6,160 bases of DNA from Chthoniobacter sp. (lineage in GTDB: Bacteria > Verrucomicrobiota > Verrucomicrobiia > Chthoniobacterales > Chthoniobacteraceae), in assembly GCA_025352865.1 (NCBI GenBank), contig JANXSB010000201.1:1-6160 (forward strand), given 5' to 3'. The position numbers and the translations under genes are program-made. Under the pieces are notes generated by a model that saw nothing but the letters and a program-made list of their open reading frames with translations, was not told the DNA's origin and searched no databases. Below, piece after piece: positions 1 through 6,076 of this stretch (the stretch's first letter is position 1; every line of letters begins with the position of its first letter).

Positions 1-1162
1 ACTTGGGATCCGTGCTCTTCGGCAGAAAGCTCGCGACCGACTGGCTTGCCGAGGACGGCACATCCCACAACCAACCGAGCACGGGACTCAGGCAGGTCGT
101 GGCCGGATGGCCGGGATAGCGCTGATACTCGCCACGCGCTGGCTGCGACACTGACATACTCAAACTGTTGGCCGATGAAGCGATGTTGGTGTCCGAACTC
201 GAAGTTGCGTTGGTCAGGCCAGACTCCTGTTCCGTGCTCTGGGAGGGCGTATCCCAGAAGGTTCCTTCGGACGCGGTATTGACATTCAACTTGCAGGTTT
301 CATCGTCCGTCCAGAAAGCTGTTCTCCCAACAATGGGGTTTGTAGCCGTCGCCAAGGTCGCACTGCTAACGGTCCCGTCTTTCAAAACATAAAGCCATTT
401 CACAGGCATAGGCAGATAGGGAACGGCTGTCCCCGTTCCACCAGCCGCTTTGGCCATTTTAAGCCGTGTATCCTTTGTAATTTTCGCGTCAAAACCATCG
501 ACGATTCCTGGGTCACCGGTTGCGTTCTCATCTTCGTTTGCCAAATATCTCGCACGGGGATCGATAATGGGATAACGGGGCTCTACAGTGAGTCCGGTGG
601 CATCCAAGTCAGTCCTGACACTGAGAGCCGGCTGATTCAGATCCACATAACCATCCTTCGGCTTCGCGGGATCCCAATTGTCGATCACGCCCACTTCTGC
701 CGGCAGGTCGGCCGAACTGTAATCCGTGGCGCTTGGCCTCATTTTGTCGGCGGAGTATATTTTGTAAACATAGTCCTTCGCCGAGGTTGAGTAATCGTTG
801 TAGTAAGCCCCGGTCGGTCCGCCGGCCGTTTGAAACTGCTTCTTGGTATTCGTCACGTTTCCGCCAAATGTCCGGATCGCACCCGGCTGCGACGCCCAAG
901 TAACATCATCCCCCGGTTGACTGGTTGCATCGCGGATCTGTGCCATGACAAGGTTCAGCGTACTGTCGGCGATTTGCCGCGTCACTGCGCCCGAATTGCT
1001 AGCCTGCGACGCGGTGCGCTCGTTTGCAGCGCTCGCCATAAAGGCGATCAGAACCGCAGAAAGCAGAACGAGCATCGTCAGGACGATGACCAGAGCAATT
1101 CCGCGCGGGAGTGACTGCCGTGCGAAAGGTCGAAAATTGGATGATTGGAGGATTGATTTCAT
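1..1162 (-). CDS. Verru_Chthon cassette protein A, GspK/PilX-like large pseudopilin (3' end beyond window)
   Basis: I read this frame directly. It opens with ATG at 1162 and has no stop through position 2, giving at least 387 residues, so the C-terminus is missing. Residues 20-42 are a short basic leader, Gly21 and a hydrophobic helix (RGIALVIVLTMLVLLSAVLI), the form of a prepilin signal cut after Gly21. The residue at +5 of the mature protein is Ile instead of the usual Glu, as in GspK and PilX minor pilins. Near residues 345-354 is EYQRYPGHPA, which I recognise as a hallmark of cassette protein A. The start lies 5 bases after the stop of protein C with no Shine-Dalgarno-like sequence, so translation is probably coupled. 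Family knowledge: cassette proteins are prepilin-like, exported and of unknown function. A tip role in a pseudopilus is my inference. Sure of family, unsure of role. Confidence 0.88.
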   Translation of the reverse strand, partial: MKSILQSSNFRPFARQSLPRGIALVIVLTMLVLLSAVLIAFMASAANERTASQASNSGAVTRQIADSTLNLVMAQIRDATSQPGDDVTWASQPGAIRTFGGNVTNTKKQFQTAGGPTGAYYNDYSTSAKDYVYKIYSADKMRPSATDYSSADLPAEVGVIDNWDPAKPKDGYVDLNQPALSVRTDLDATGLTVEPRYPIIDPRARYLANEDENATGDPGIVDGFDAKITKDTRLKMAKAAGGTGTAVPYLPMPVKWLYVLKDGTVSSATLATATNPIVGRTAFWTDDETCKLNVNTASEGTFWDTPSQSTEQESGLTNATSSSDTNIASSANSLSMSVSQPARGEYQRYPGHPATTCLSPVLGWLWDVPSSASQSVASFLPKSTDPK

Positions 1163-1167
1163 GGCTG

Positions 1168-2463
1168 TTATTGAGGGTCGCGGCTCCACTTGGAACCCCT
1201 GAGAACGATGTCGGCGGTAAAGATACGATAGTTCGGTTTGGACTTATCATCGATAAGCCGCTGTTCGAGTGTTTGAATGTCGGTCGCATAATCCTTCACG
1301 AGCGTTGCTTTCGTGAAGAGGCCATCAGTCCATGCAAGTTTCGAGGGATCCGAACCAATTTGACCCGCAATTCTCGCCATGGCTTTCTCATCAACTGCCA
1401 CCATGGTGACTTGAATGATCGGCGGCAGCAGGTTGTCCCGTGCCGTGTTATCGAGGGTCCGTGACGGGGTAACGCTGGTATCCGTAACCGTGCCGCCGCT
1501 GAGAATGCGCCAACTGTCGAATTCATAATAGGGGGCCAGCTCCAGTTGCGCGGGATCGTATGTCTTCGTTCCCGGCACCACCCGGTCCTTCTCCGCAAGC
1601 TTTGGGAGAATGACCAGCGCAATGATATTCTCGGCCCGGACGTGTGCGTAGCTAAACCGGGACTTGCCGGACGAAGATGGGATCGCTTCACGGAGGAAGG
1701 CTTCCTTCATCCATAGCGGACGGACCCAGCTTTTAATTGGATTGCGGCCGGTATCCACCATTCCGCCGTAATAGTTGTTGCTTTCGTCAAAAACACGGGG
1801 ATCCACGTAACCTAATTCGTCCTTGGGGCGCTGGAAAATCGTCAGATGTTCCGACGGGATCGTCATTTCCATCAGCCTGAATCGGTATCTGTCAGGCAGG
1901 CTCGGAGAAAGAGTGCTGATAAAGGCGGGCAGGTTGGGTTCCGATCCAAACTCTATGAAGTAACCGCAGGTAGCCAGCAAACTGTCGAGGTTCCGATAGG
2001 TTTGCAGTGTGGCTGCTCCGACAGTCTTAGACTCCTCCGTGTACCCGATCGGTGCCTGAAAAAACACCGCATGCGTCGGATACGCCTGGGCCAGTGGCGA
2101 GGAGAGATTGGACAACTGCGGGGTCGCGCCGAAAAAACGCGCCGCCGGACCGGAAATGAGCTGCAACTCTGACTGACGGCGGAATTTGAACGCCGCCTTG
2201 GCGGTGGAGATGTCGGTGTCATGCGCACGCCAATAGGTATTGAGGGTCGCCTGGCTCAGCCGGCGGGTCATTGATTCAAAGGCACTGCGCGCGGATTGAA
2301 ACTCTGTGATTTTTTCGTTGGTCCGCACCCAGACCTTCTGGGTCTGGTCGATGGTGCTGATCAGAAAATACATCAACCCCGCGATCACCGCCGTTGAGAG
2401 CATCAGTTCGATTAAAGTAAAACCAGACTCGTTTGATGAGGATGGTGTTATTCGAGAATTCAT
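1168..2463 (-). CDS. Verru_Chthon cassette protein C, GspJ-like prepilin
   Basis: This is a complete 431-residue protein. The leader is 14 residues, followed by GFTLIELM at 14-21, the classic type IV prepilin cleavage and methylation signal with Glu at +5 (residue 19). The hydrophobic helix covers about 15-36. A conserved segment follows at 62-78 (AFESMTRRLSQATLNTYW from 61), which I recognise from cassette protein C and which resembles the 'F..RR.L.QA' region after the helix in GspJ-type minor pseudopilins. The remaining roughly 350 residues are a large presumed periplasmic domain ending in ADIVLRGSKW near the C-terminus. This is about twice the size of GspJ. The gene is 27 bases downstream of the B stop and 5 bases upstream of A, so the three probably form one operon. 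The leader before the ATG is pyrimidine-rich with no Shine-Dalgarno sequence. Cargo or partner is unknown. Confidence 0.9.
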   Translation of the reverse strand: MNSRITPSSSNESGFTLIELMLSTAVIAGLMYFLISTIDQTQKVWVRTNEKITEFQSARSAFESMTRRLSQATLNTYWRAHDTDISTAKAAFKFRRQSELQLISGPAARFFGATPQLSNLSSPLAQAYPTHAVFFQAPIGYTEESKTVGAATLQTYRNLDSLLATCGYFIEFGSEPNLPAFISTLSPSLPDRYRFRLMEMTIPSEHLTIFQRPKDELGYVDPRVFDESNNYYGGMVDTGRNPIKSWVRPLWMKEAFLREAIPSSSGKSRFSYAHVRAENIIALVILPKLAEKDRVVPGTKTYDPAQLELAPYYEFDSWRILSGGTVTDTSVTPSRTLDNTARDNLLPPIIQVTMVAVDEKAMARIAGQIGSDPSKLAWTDGLFTKATLVKDYATDIQTLEQRLIDDKSKPNYRIFTADIVLRGSKWSRDPQ

Positions 2464-2490
2464 AGGGTAAGGAACGGTAGCCGCGAAAGG

Positions 2491-3057
2491 TTACGGGTTT
2501 AGACTATCCATGCGCGCAACAAGAAATGCGCGCGACCGAACCTGACTCGATTTACTCAAATTGCCGACTGCCGTCACCGTCGTAGTGTTTTTGAATTCCG
2601 TCATGGCCGTGGGGCTGGCCACGGGAGCAAAAAGCGCAATCACCCGTATCGAGTTGGGCAGTGTATCCGAGTCGTTTGGCCGCTTAAAATCGTCGATCAG
2701 AACTTTGACCGCGTAGAGGCGCGATTCCACGATTTTGGGATCGGAACTGGGATTTGACTTGGTATCCGTAAGGCGCCCCTCCTCATTGTAGTAAAAAATC
2801 TCCTGCGTGAGGTCATTGATCTTTGACCATTCCGTCACCTGAATCATCGAGTTGAGTCCCTGCATGATCCAAGTCTCATTGCCCACATCAATGGAGGTGC
2901 GGAAAACACCCAGCCCCGCTGGCAGCAGTCCGAAAAGCGACACGAAGGCGAAGGCGACGATGCCGAGTGCCAGGGCGACTTCAACGAGGCTGAAGCCGTG
3001 CGCAGGCTGCCGCTTCGGCGCGAGGGAATGGTTCATTGGAGGGAGATCGCTGTGCAT
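2491..3057 (-). CDS. Verru_Chthon cassette protein B, GspI-like prepilin
   Basis: The protein is 188 residues from the ATG at 3057, or 181 from a second in-frame ATG at 3036. Residues 21-26 read GFSLVE, a prepilin peptidase site after Gly21 with Glu at +5 (residue 26). The hydrophobic helix continues to about 49 (LFGLLPAGL). The leader is 21 residues from the first ATG and 14 from the second; both lengths suit a prepilin. The GFSLVEVALALGIVAFA start and small size resemble GspI. It is the first gene of the B-C-A run and sits just below a strong predicted promoter. If transcription starts where that promoter predicts, the first ATG would be nearly leaderless, while the second would have about 22 bases of leader without a Shine-Dalgarno sequence. 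I keep the longer form but am unsure of the start. Protein D of the usual four-gene cassette is not in this window. Confidence 0.88.
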   Translation of the reverse strand: MHSDLPPMNHSLAPKRQPAHGFSLVEVALALGIVAFAFVSLFGLLPAGLGVFRTSIDVGNETWIMQGLNSMIQVTEWSKINDLTQEIFYYNEEGRLTDTKSNPSSDPKIVESRLYAVKVLIDDFKRPNDSDTLPNSIRVIALFAPVASPTAMTEFKNTTTVTAVGNLSKSSQVRSRAFLVARMDSLNP

Positions 3058-3065
3058 GCATTGTG

Positions 3066-3093
3066 ATTACAGGCACTGTGTCGGATGTGTCAA
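3066..3093 (-). promoter_or_regulatory. Predicted sigma-70 promoter for the cassette operon
   Basis: On the minus strand, TTGACA (3093-3088) is a perfect -35 match. It is followed by a 16-base spacer and TGTAAT (3071-3066), five of six for the -10 box. Transcription would start near 3059-3058, at or just before the ATG at 3057. The site is in the gap between the peptidase gene and protein B, which suggests that the cassette is transcribed separately from the peptidase. Predicted from sequence alone. Confidence 0.55.
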
Positions 3094-3134
3094 ATAGTTA
3101 TTCTTCGCGGGCGACTTTTTTTTGCCACGCCCGG

Positions 3135-3683
3135 CTACATCCCCGCCGGATGTCGCGCCGCAAAACCGGACGGCCCACGGTCATTGCGACGCCAGCGCGG
3201 GCCTTCGTCGCCGCCGCGAGGGCCAGTGGTATCGAGGCGTACCCCGCAGACGATGGCGAAGGTGTGCCCGTCGCGGGCATAGATGGTAATCCAGTGGCCG
3301 GGACCGGGCTCGCCGTAGCTTTGCAAGCCCTTCGATGGCGTGGGCTGATCGAGGACGCCGGCGTGGTGGAGGAGAAAGGACACCGACCCCGAGCAATCGT
3401 AGCCGCGATCGTAAAAGGTGCCGTGCCCCCCGCCCCAGACGTAGGGCCGCCCGACGAGGTAGTTGCACGCCCAGATAGCCTTTTTCACGGCGAGCGGGGC
3501 ATTCTCGGGCGCGATACATTTTCCCCAGTTCACGGTTGCTTTGTTGCCGGGCACGGTCGGGCCGGTCTGCGGTGGATGCTCGACGGCGGCGCGGGCGGTG
3601 CCGGTGAGGATCACGCAGATCGAGACGGCACGGAGTGCCATCCCTGCCATGCGCCTGAGCGGTGTGAAAAGTGTCTGCGTCAT
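3135..3683 (-). CDS. Exported NlpC/P60-like cysteine peptidase, putative peptidoglycan hydrolase
   Basis: The 182-residue protein begins at the ATG at 3683. An N-terminal basic stretch (LRRMAGMALR) and hydrophobic segment end in TARA near residue 32, which looks like a Sec signal peptide. The mature part has YVWGGGHG at 81-88 and YDCSGSVSFLLHHAG at 95-109, with Cys97 as the expected nucleophile, then GHWITIYARDGHTF with His140 as the probable catalytic His. The tail has RLDTTG and ends RHPAGM. These are features of NlpC/P60 peptidases, which cleave peptide bonds in cell-wall stem peptides. The particular GYDCSGSVS and RHP ending also recalls a subgroup I know from actinobacteria. The frame stays open to an ATG at 3875, but that would bury the signal peptide and overlap the methyltransferase. 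A later ATG at 3650 is also possible. No Shine-Dalgarno sequence is clear for any of them. Substrate is inferred. Confidence 0.85.
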   Translation of the reverse strand: MTQTLFTPLRRMAGMALRAVSICVILTGTARAAVEHPPQTGPTVPGNKATVNWGKCIAPENAPLAVKKAIWACNYLVGRPYVWGGGHGTFYDRGYDCSGSVSFLLHHAGVLDQPTPSKGLQSYGEPGPGHWITIYARDGHTFAIVCGVRLDTTGPRGGDEGPRWRRNDRGPSGFAARHPAGM

Positions 3684-3765
3684 CCGAGTGCGCGCACGAT
3701 CTAGGCGGCGCGCGCATTTTCGCAATGCAAAAGCCGCGCGGTTCTGGAAATGATGCGCGTCTGTC
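3684..3765. promoter_or_regulatory. Divergent intergenic region between peptidase and methyltransferase
   Basis: These 82 bases must hold the control signals for two divergent genes. I see no convincing -35/-10 pair for either. Two symmetric elements are visible: a perfect 10-bp palindrome GTGCGCGCAC at 3688-3697, directly before the peptidase start, and a small inverted repeat GCATT-TTCGC-AATGC at 3714-3728. Either could be an operator, but in GC-rich DNA a GCGC-type palindrome may be chance. Confidence 0.3.
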
Positions 3766-4599
3766 ATGAGCGACCTTTTTGCCGAGCCCTGCACGACGCA
3801 ATTTGACCTGCGCGCGGGTGACTGCCTCGCAGGCATGGCTGCGCTCGCGGCGGAATCGGTGGACCTTGTCGTCACGTCGCCGCCCTACAATCTCGACATC
3901 GCCTACGCGTCGTATCGCGACGACGCGCCGCGCGAGGAGTATCTGGACTGGTGCTACCGCTGGGCGGCGGAGGTAAAGCGGGTGCTCAAATCGGGCGGCT
4001 CATTTTTTCTCAATGTCGGCGCGGCACCCGCGAACCCGCTGCTCCCACACGAAATCGTGCTCAAGCTGCAGCCGCTATTCCGCCTGCAAAACACGATCCA
4101 CTGGATCAAGTCCATCACCGTCCAGCCGCGGCGCGCGCCGGAGCTGAGCGTCGGGCATTTCAAACCGATCAACTCGAAACGCTACCTCACCGACTGCCAT
4201 GAATACGTCTTCCACCTCACGAAGACCGGTGACGTGCCGCTCGACCGTCTCGGCGTCGGCGTGGAGTACACGGACAAAACGAACATCGCCCGCTGGGCGC
4301 ACACGCGCGGCGAGGCGCGCGACCGCCGCTGCCGCGGGAACAACTGGTTCATCCCCTACGAGACGATCAAGAGCCGCACCGACGACCGCCCGCATCCCGC
4401 GACCTTCCCCACGCAACTCGCCGAATGGTGCATCCGCCTCCACGGTGCGCGGCCCGGCCTCGTGATGCTCGATCCCTTTCTCGGCATCGGCCACAGCGCC
4501 AGCGCCGCGACGGCGTGCGGGGTGGAGAAATTCATCGGCTTTGAAATCGACGACGGGTATCTGGCTGAGGCGCGTCAACGTCTGGATGCGAAATCCTAA
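3766..4599 (+). CDS. Solitary beta-class DNA methyltransferase (N4-cytosine or N6-adenine)
   Basis: This complete 277-residue enzyme should transfer a methyl group from S-adenosylmethionine to an exocyclic amino group in DNA. The catalytic motif IV is TSPPYN at 37-42. The S-adenosylmethionine-binding motif I is near the C-terminus: LDPFLGIG at 235-242, followed by GFEID at 258-262. The order IV, target-recognition region, I defines the beta class. Between them lie CRGNNWFIPYETI (from 189) and HPATFP (210-215), both common in this class. SPPY is compatible with N4-cytosine or N6-adenine methylation, and the target sequence cannot be read from the protein. No restriction endonuclease or specificity subunit is adjacent, so it is probably an orphan regulatory or housekeeping methylase. 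The ATG at 3766 is the sensible start; GGAAA lies 15 bases upstream, too far for a good ribosome site. The stop is 12 bases before oppB. Confidence 0.92.
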   Translation: MSDLFAEPCTTQFDLRAGDCLAGMAALAAESVDLVVTSPPYNLDIAYASYRDDAPREEYLDWCYRWAAEVKRVLKSGGSFFLNVGAAPANPLLPHEIVLKLQPLFRLQNTIHWIKSITVQPRRAPELSVGHFKPINSKRYLTDCHEYVFHLTKTGDVPLDRLGVGVEYTDKTNIARWAHTRGEARDRRCRGNNWFIPYETIKSRTDDRPHPATFPTQLAEWCIRLHGARPGLVMLDPFLGIGHSASAATACGVEKFIGFEIDDGYLAEARQRLDAKS

Positions 4600-4611
4600 A
4601 TCCTAAATCCC
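4591..4611 (+). repeat. Three heptamer units AAATCCT/AAATCCT/AAATCCC spanning the methyltransferase stop
   Basis: A seven-base unit is repeated three times in tandem (last base varies). The first copy supplies the last codons and TAA of the methyltransferase; the other two fill the whole spacer up to the TTG start of oppB. This replaces the place where a ribosome-binding site would be expected. Probably replication slippage; it has no known function. Confidence 0.7.
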
Positions 4612-5559
4612 TTGCTCCCCTTCATCCTCCGTCGCTTTGCCGCCATGCTCGTGGTGCTGTTCTGCGTCGTCACGATCACGTTTTTCCTCGTGAAGCTGAT
4701 GCCCGGCAGCCCGTTCACGAGCGAGCGAAACATCCCCGACTCGATCAAGCAGCAGCTCCTCGCGCGCTTCAATCTCGGCGGGTCGAACTGGGAGCAGTAC
4801 ACCACCTACCTCGGCGTGCGGCGCAACGTCTCCGGCCAGTTCAGCGGCCTGCTCCAGGGCGATCTCCAGCTCTCCACAAAATACCGCGACCGCTCCGTGG
4901 CCGAGCTGCTCCGCGACAGCCTGCCGATCTCCGCGATGCTCGGCCTCACCGCGTTTCTCATCGCCACCACCGGCGGCGTCTGGCTCGGCTCGCTCGCCGC
5001 CGTGCGGCACCACACACCGACCGACACCGGCGCGATGCTCGCCGCGCTTTTTCTCATCAGCATTCCGAACTTTGTCATCGGCCCGGTGCTCGTGCTTTTC
5101 TTCGCCATCCGGCTGCCGTGGCTGCCCGTCGGCGGCTGGGGAAGCTGGACCAGCCTTGTTCTCCCGGCGATCACGCTCGCCGGGCCGTACATCGCTTACA
5201 TCGCGCGGCTCATGCGCACGAGCATGCTGGAGGTGCTCGGGCAGGACTTCGTCCGCACCGCCCGCGCGAAGGGACTGAGCGAGGGCCGCGTGATCTACAA
5301 ACACGCGCTGAAAATCGCGCTCCTCCCCGTCGTCAGCTACCTCGGGCCGCTCGCCGCGAATCTCCTCACAGGCTCGCTCGTCATCGAGACGCTCTTCAAT
5401 CTCCCCGGCGCCGGCCCGTTTTTCATCAACTCCATTTTGAACTCCGACATCTTCCTCCTCGAAGGCGTCGTCATCGTCTATTGCGCGCTCCTCGTGGCGC
5501 TGAACCTCGCCGTGGATGTGGCCTACACCTTCCTCGACCGCCGCATCGCGCTCGCATGA
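4612..5559 (+). CDS. oppB: ABC peptide transporter permease, OppB/DppB family
   Basis: This 315-residue inner-membrane protein is one half of the channel of a binding-protein-dependent importer for oligopeptides, dipeptides or a related solute. The N-terminus FILRRFAAMLVVLFCVVTITF is typical of OppB. Membrane helices fall at about 9-30, 104-128, 140-168, 181-200, 240-262 and 284-306, with a periplasmic loop at about 31-103. The cytoplasmic EAA loop that contacts the ATPase is at about 207-240, including QDFVRTARAKGLSEG and ending ALLPV. Near the C-terminus, ETLFNLPGAGPF is a strong family signature. The start is TTG at 4612: the frame is stopped just upstream by the methyltransferase TAA, and the next ATG (4645) would remove the conserved N-terminus. 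No ribosome-binding site is visible. Length is normal. Substrate cannot be told; no binding protein or ATPase is in the window. Confidence 0.94.
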   Translation: MLPFILRRFAAMLVVLFCVVTITFFLVKLMPGSPFTSERNIPDSIKQQLLARFNLGGSNWEQYTTYLGVRRNVSGQFSGLLQGDLQLSTKYRDRSVAELLRDSLPISAMLGLTAFLIATTGGVWLGSLAAVRHHTPTDTGAMLAALFLISIPNFVIGPVLVLFFAIRLPWLPVGGWGSWTSLVLPAITLAGPYIAYIARLMRTSMLEVLGQDFVRTARAKGLSEGRVIYKHALKIALLPVVSYLGPLAANLLTGSLVIETLFNLPGAGPFFINSILNSDIFLLEGVVIVYCALLVALNLAVDVAYTFLDRRIALA

Positions 5560-5696
5560 GAAATCGCCGGATTTTTTTAACGCAGAGACGCAGAGACGCA
5601 GAGATTCGGAAAAGGCGGTTGTCTTCGCTCTCGGAAAACCTCTGCGCCCTCTGCGTCTCCGCGTCTCTGCGTTTGAAAATGAACCGCGACGCATGA
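5553..5696. repeat. Inverted-repeat (MITE/REP-like) element built of ACGCAGAG octamers, inserted between oppB and oppC
   Basis: The core has inverted arms at 5579-5603 and 5649-5673 that match at 24 of 25 bases (only mismatch 5592 against 5660), separated by a 45-base loop. The left arm is three exact copies of ACGCAGAG (5580-5603). The right arm is three copies of its complement, one with a single change, plus a fourth partial unit at 5640-5647. The loop holds a direct repeat TCGGAAAA (5606 and 5631). A 7-bp direct repeat, CGCATGA, lies at 5553-5559 and 5690-5696, consistent with a target-site duplication. From memory, ACGCAGAG-type elements are scattered through many bacterial genomes and give spurious peptides such as LRVSASLRL. 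The transcript would fold into a strong hairpin inside the opp operon. The arms are certain; the insertion model is inference. Confidence 0.8.
5556..5696 (+). other. 46-codon frame across the repeat, with ATGA overlaps to oppB and oppC
   Basis: The ATG at 5556 overlaps the oppB stop as ATGA (5556-5559), and the TGA at 5694 overlaps the oppC start as ATGA (5693-5696). The frame stays open through the whole repeat element. The 46-residue product is very basic (MRNRRIFLTQRRRDAEIRKR at the start) and is simply the translation of the repeat, so I do not think it is a functional protein. Its likely importance, if any, is that ribosomes could pass from oppB to oppC by stop/restart despite the insertion. 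Confidence 0.3.
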
Positions 5697-6076
5697 CCGC
5701 CGCACCTCCTCCCGGCGCGTGGTCGAGGCTGCGCAAAAACCCGGTCGCCCTCGCCACGATGGCCCTGCTCGCTCTCGTCATCGCCTTCGCCTTTTTCGGC
5801 CCGCTCGTTTTCCACGCCGACCCGCACGCCACCTCGCGCGAGCAGTTCGTCCCGCCCGACGCGGCGCACCCCTTCGGCACGGACAACAACGGCCGCGACG
5901 TTCTCGCCCGCGTCATGGAAGGCGCGCGCATCTCGCTCATCGTCGGCCTTGCGGGCGCGCTCATCAGCCTCGTCATCGGCACGAGCTACGGCCTCGTGTC
6001 CGGCTACGCGGGCGGGCGCACGGATGCGCTGATGATGCGCTTCGTGGAAATCCTCTACTCCATCCCGCGGCTATGA
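5693..6076 (+). pseudogene. oppC: ABC peptide transporter permease, OppC/DppC family, truncated
   Basis: The ATG at 5693 gives 127 residues before a TGA at 6074. The N-terminal RLRKNPVALATMALL and first helix (about 18-40), then HPFGTDNNGRDVLARVMEGARISL at about 59-82, a second helix at about 80-105 and DALMMRFVEILYSIPRL at the end are all diagnostic of OppC/DppC, the partner permease of OppB. The family is normally about 280-300 residues, so more than half is missing, including the EAA loop that contacts the ATPase and the later helices. Similarity stops exactly where the DNA composition changes, at about 6073, so the gene is broken or joined to unrelated sequence, not simply naturally short. 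If the break is an assembly error, the real gene is intact. A channel made with this fragment would not be expected to work. Confidence 0.85.

Noticed and set aside
3108..3133. Hairpin CGGGCG/CGCCCG with eight A/T in the loop as a terminator of the peptidase gene
   Set aside because: The stem is only 6 bp, the homopolymer lies in the loop and not after the stem, and no T-run follows on the transcribed strand.
3036..3704. 222-codon plus-strand open frame antisense to the NlpC/P60 gene
   Set aside because: The opposite strand has clear catalytic motifs and a signal peptide; this frame shows no recognisable domain.
3684..3875. Extended start (3875) for the peptidase gene
   Set aside because: It would put about 64 extra residues before a good signal peptide and overlap the methyltransferase start by 110 bases.
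4591..4611. Heptamer AAATCCT as a telomere-like or origin repeat
   Set aside because: There are only three units, partly coding, with no other origin features nearby; replication slippage is simpler.
5579..5673. Octamer array as CRISPR or as a rho-independent terminator
   Set aside because: There are no spacers between the octamers, the two sides are inverted relative to each other, and no T-run follows the right arm.
4603..5982. 459-codon open frame on the minus strand opposite oppB/oppC
   Set aside because: It is antisense to a well-recognised permease, crosses the repeat element, and its product is low-complexity and rich in Glu/Arg/Ala. This is what GC-rich codons give when read on the other strand.
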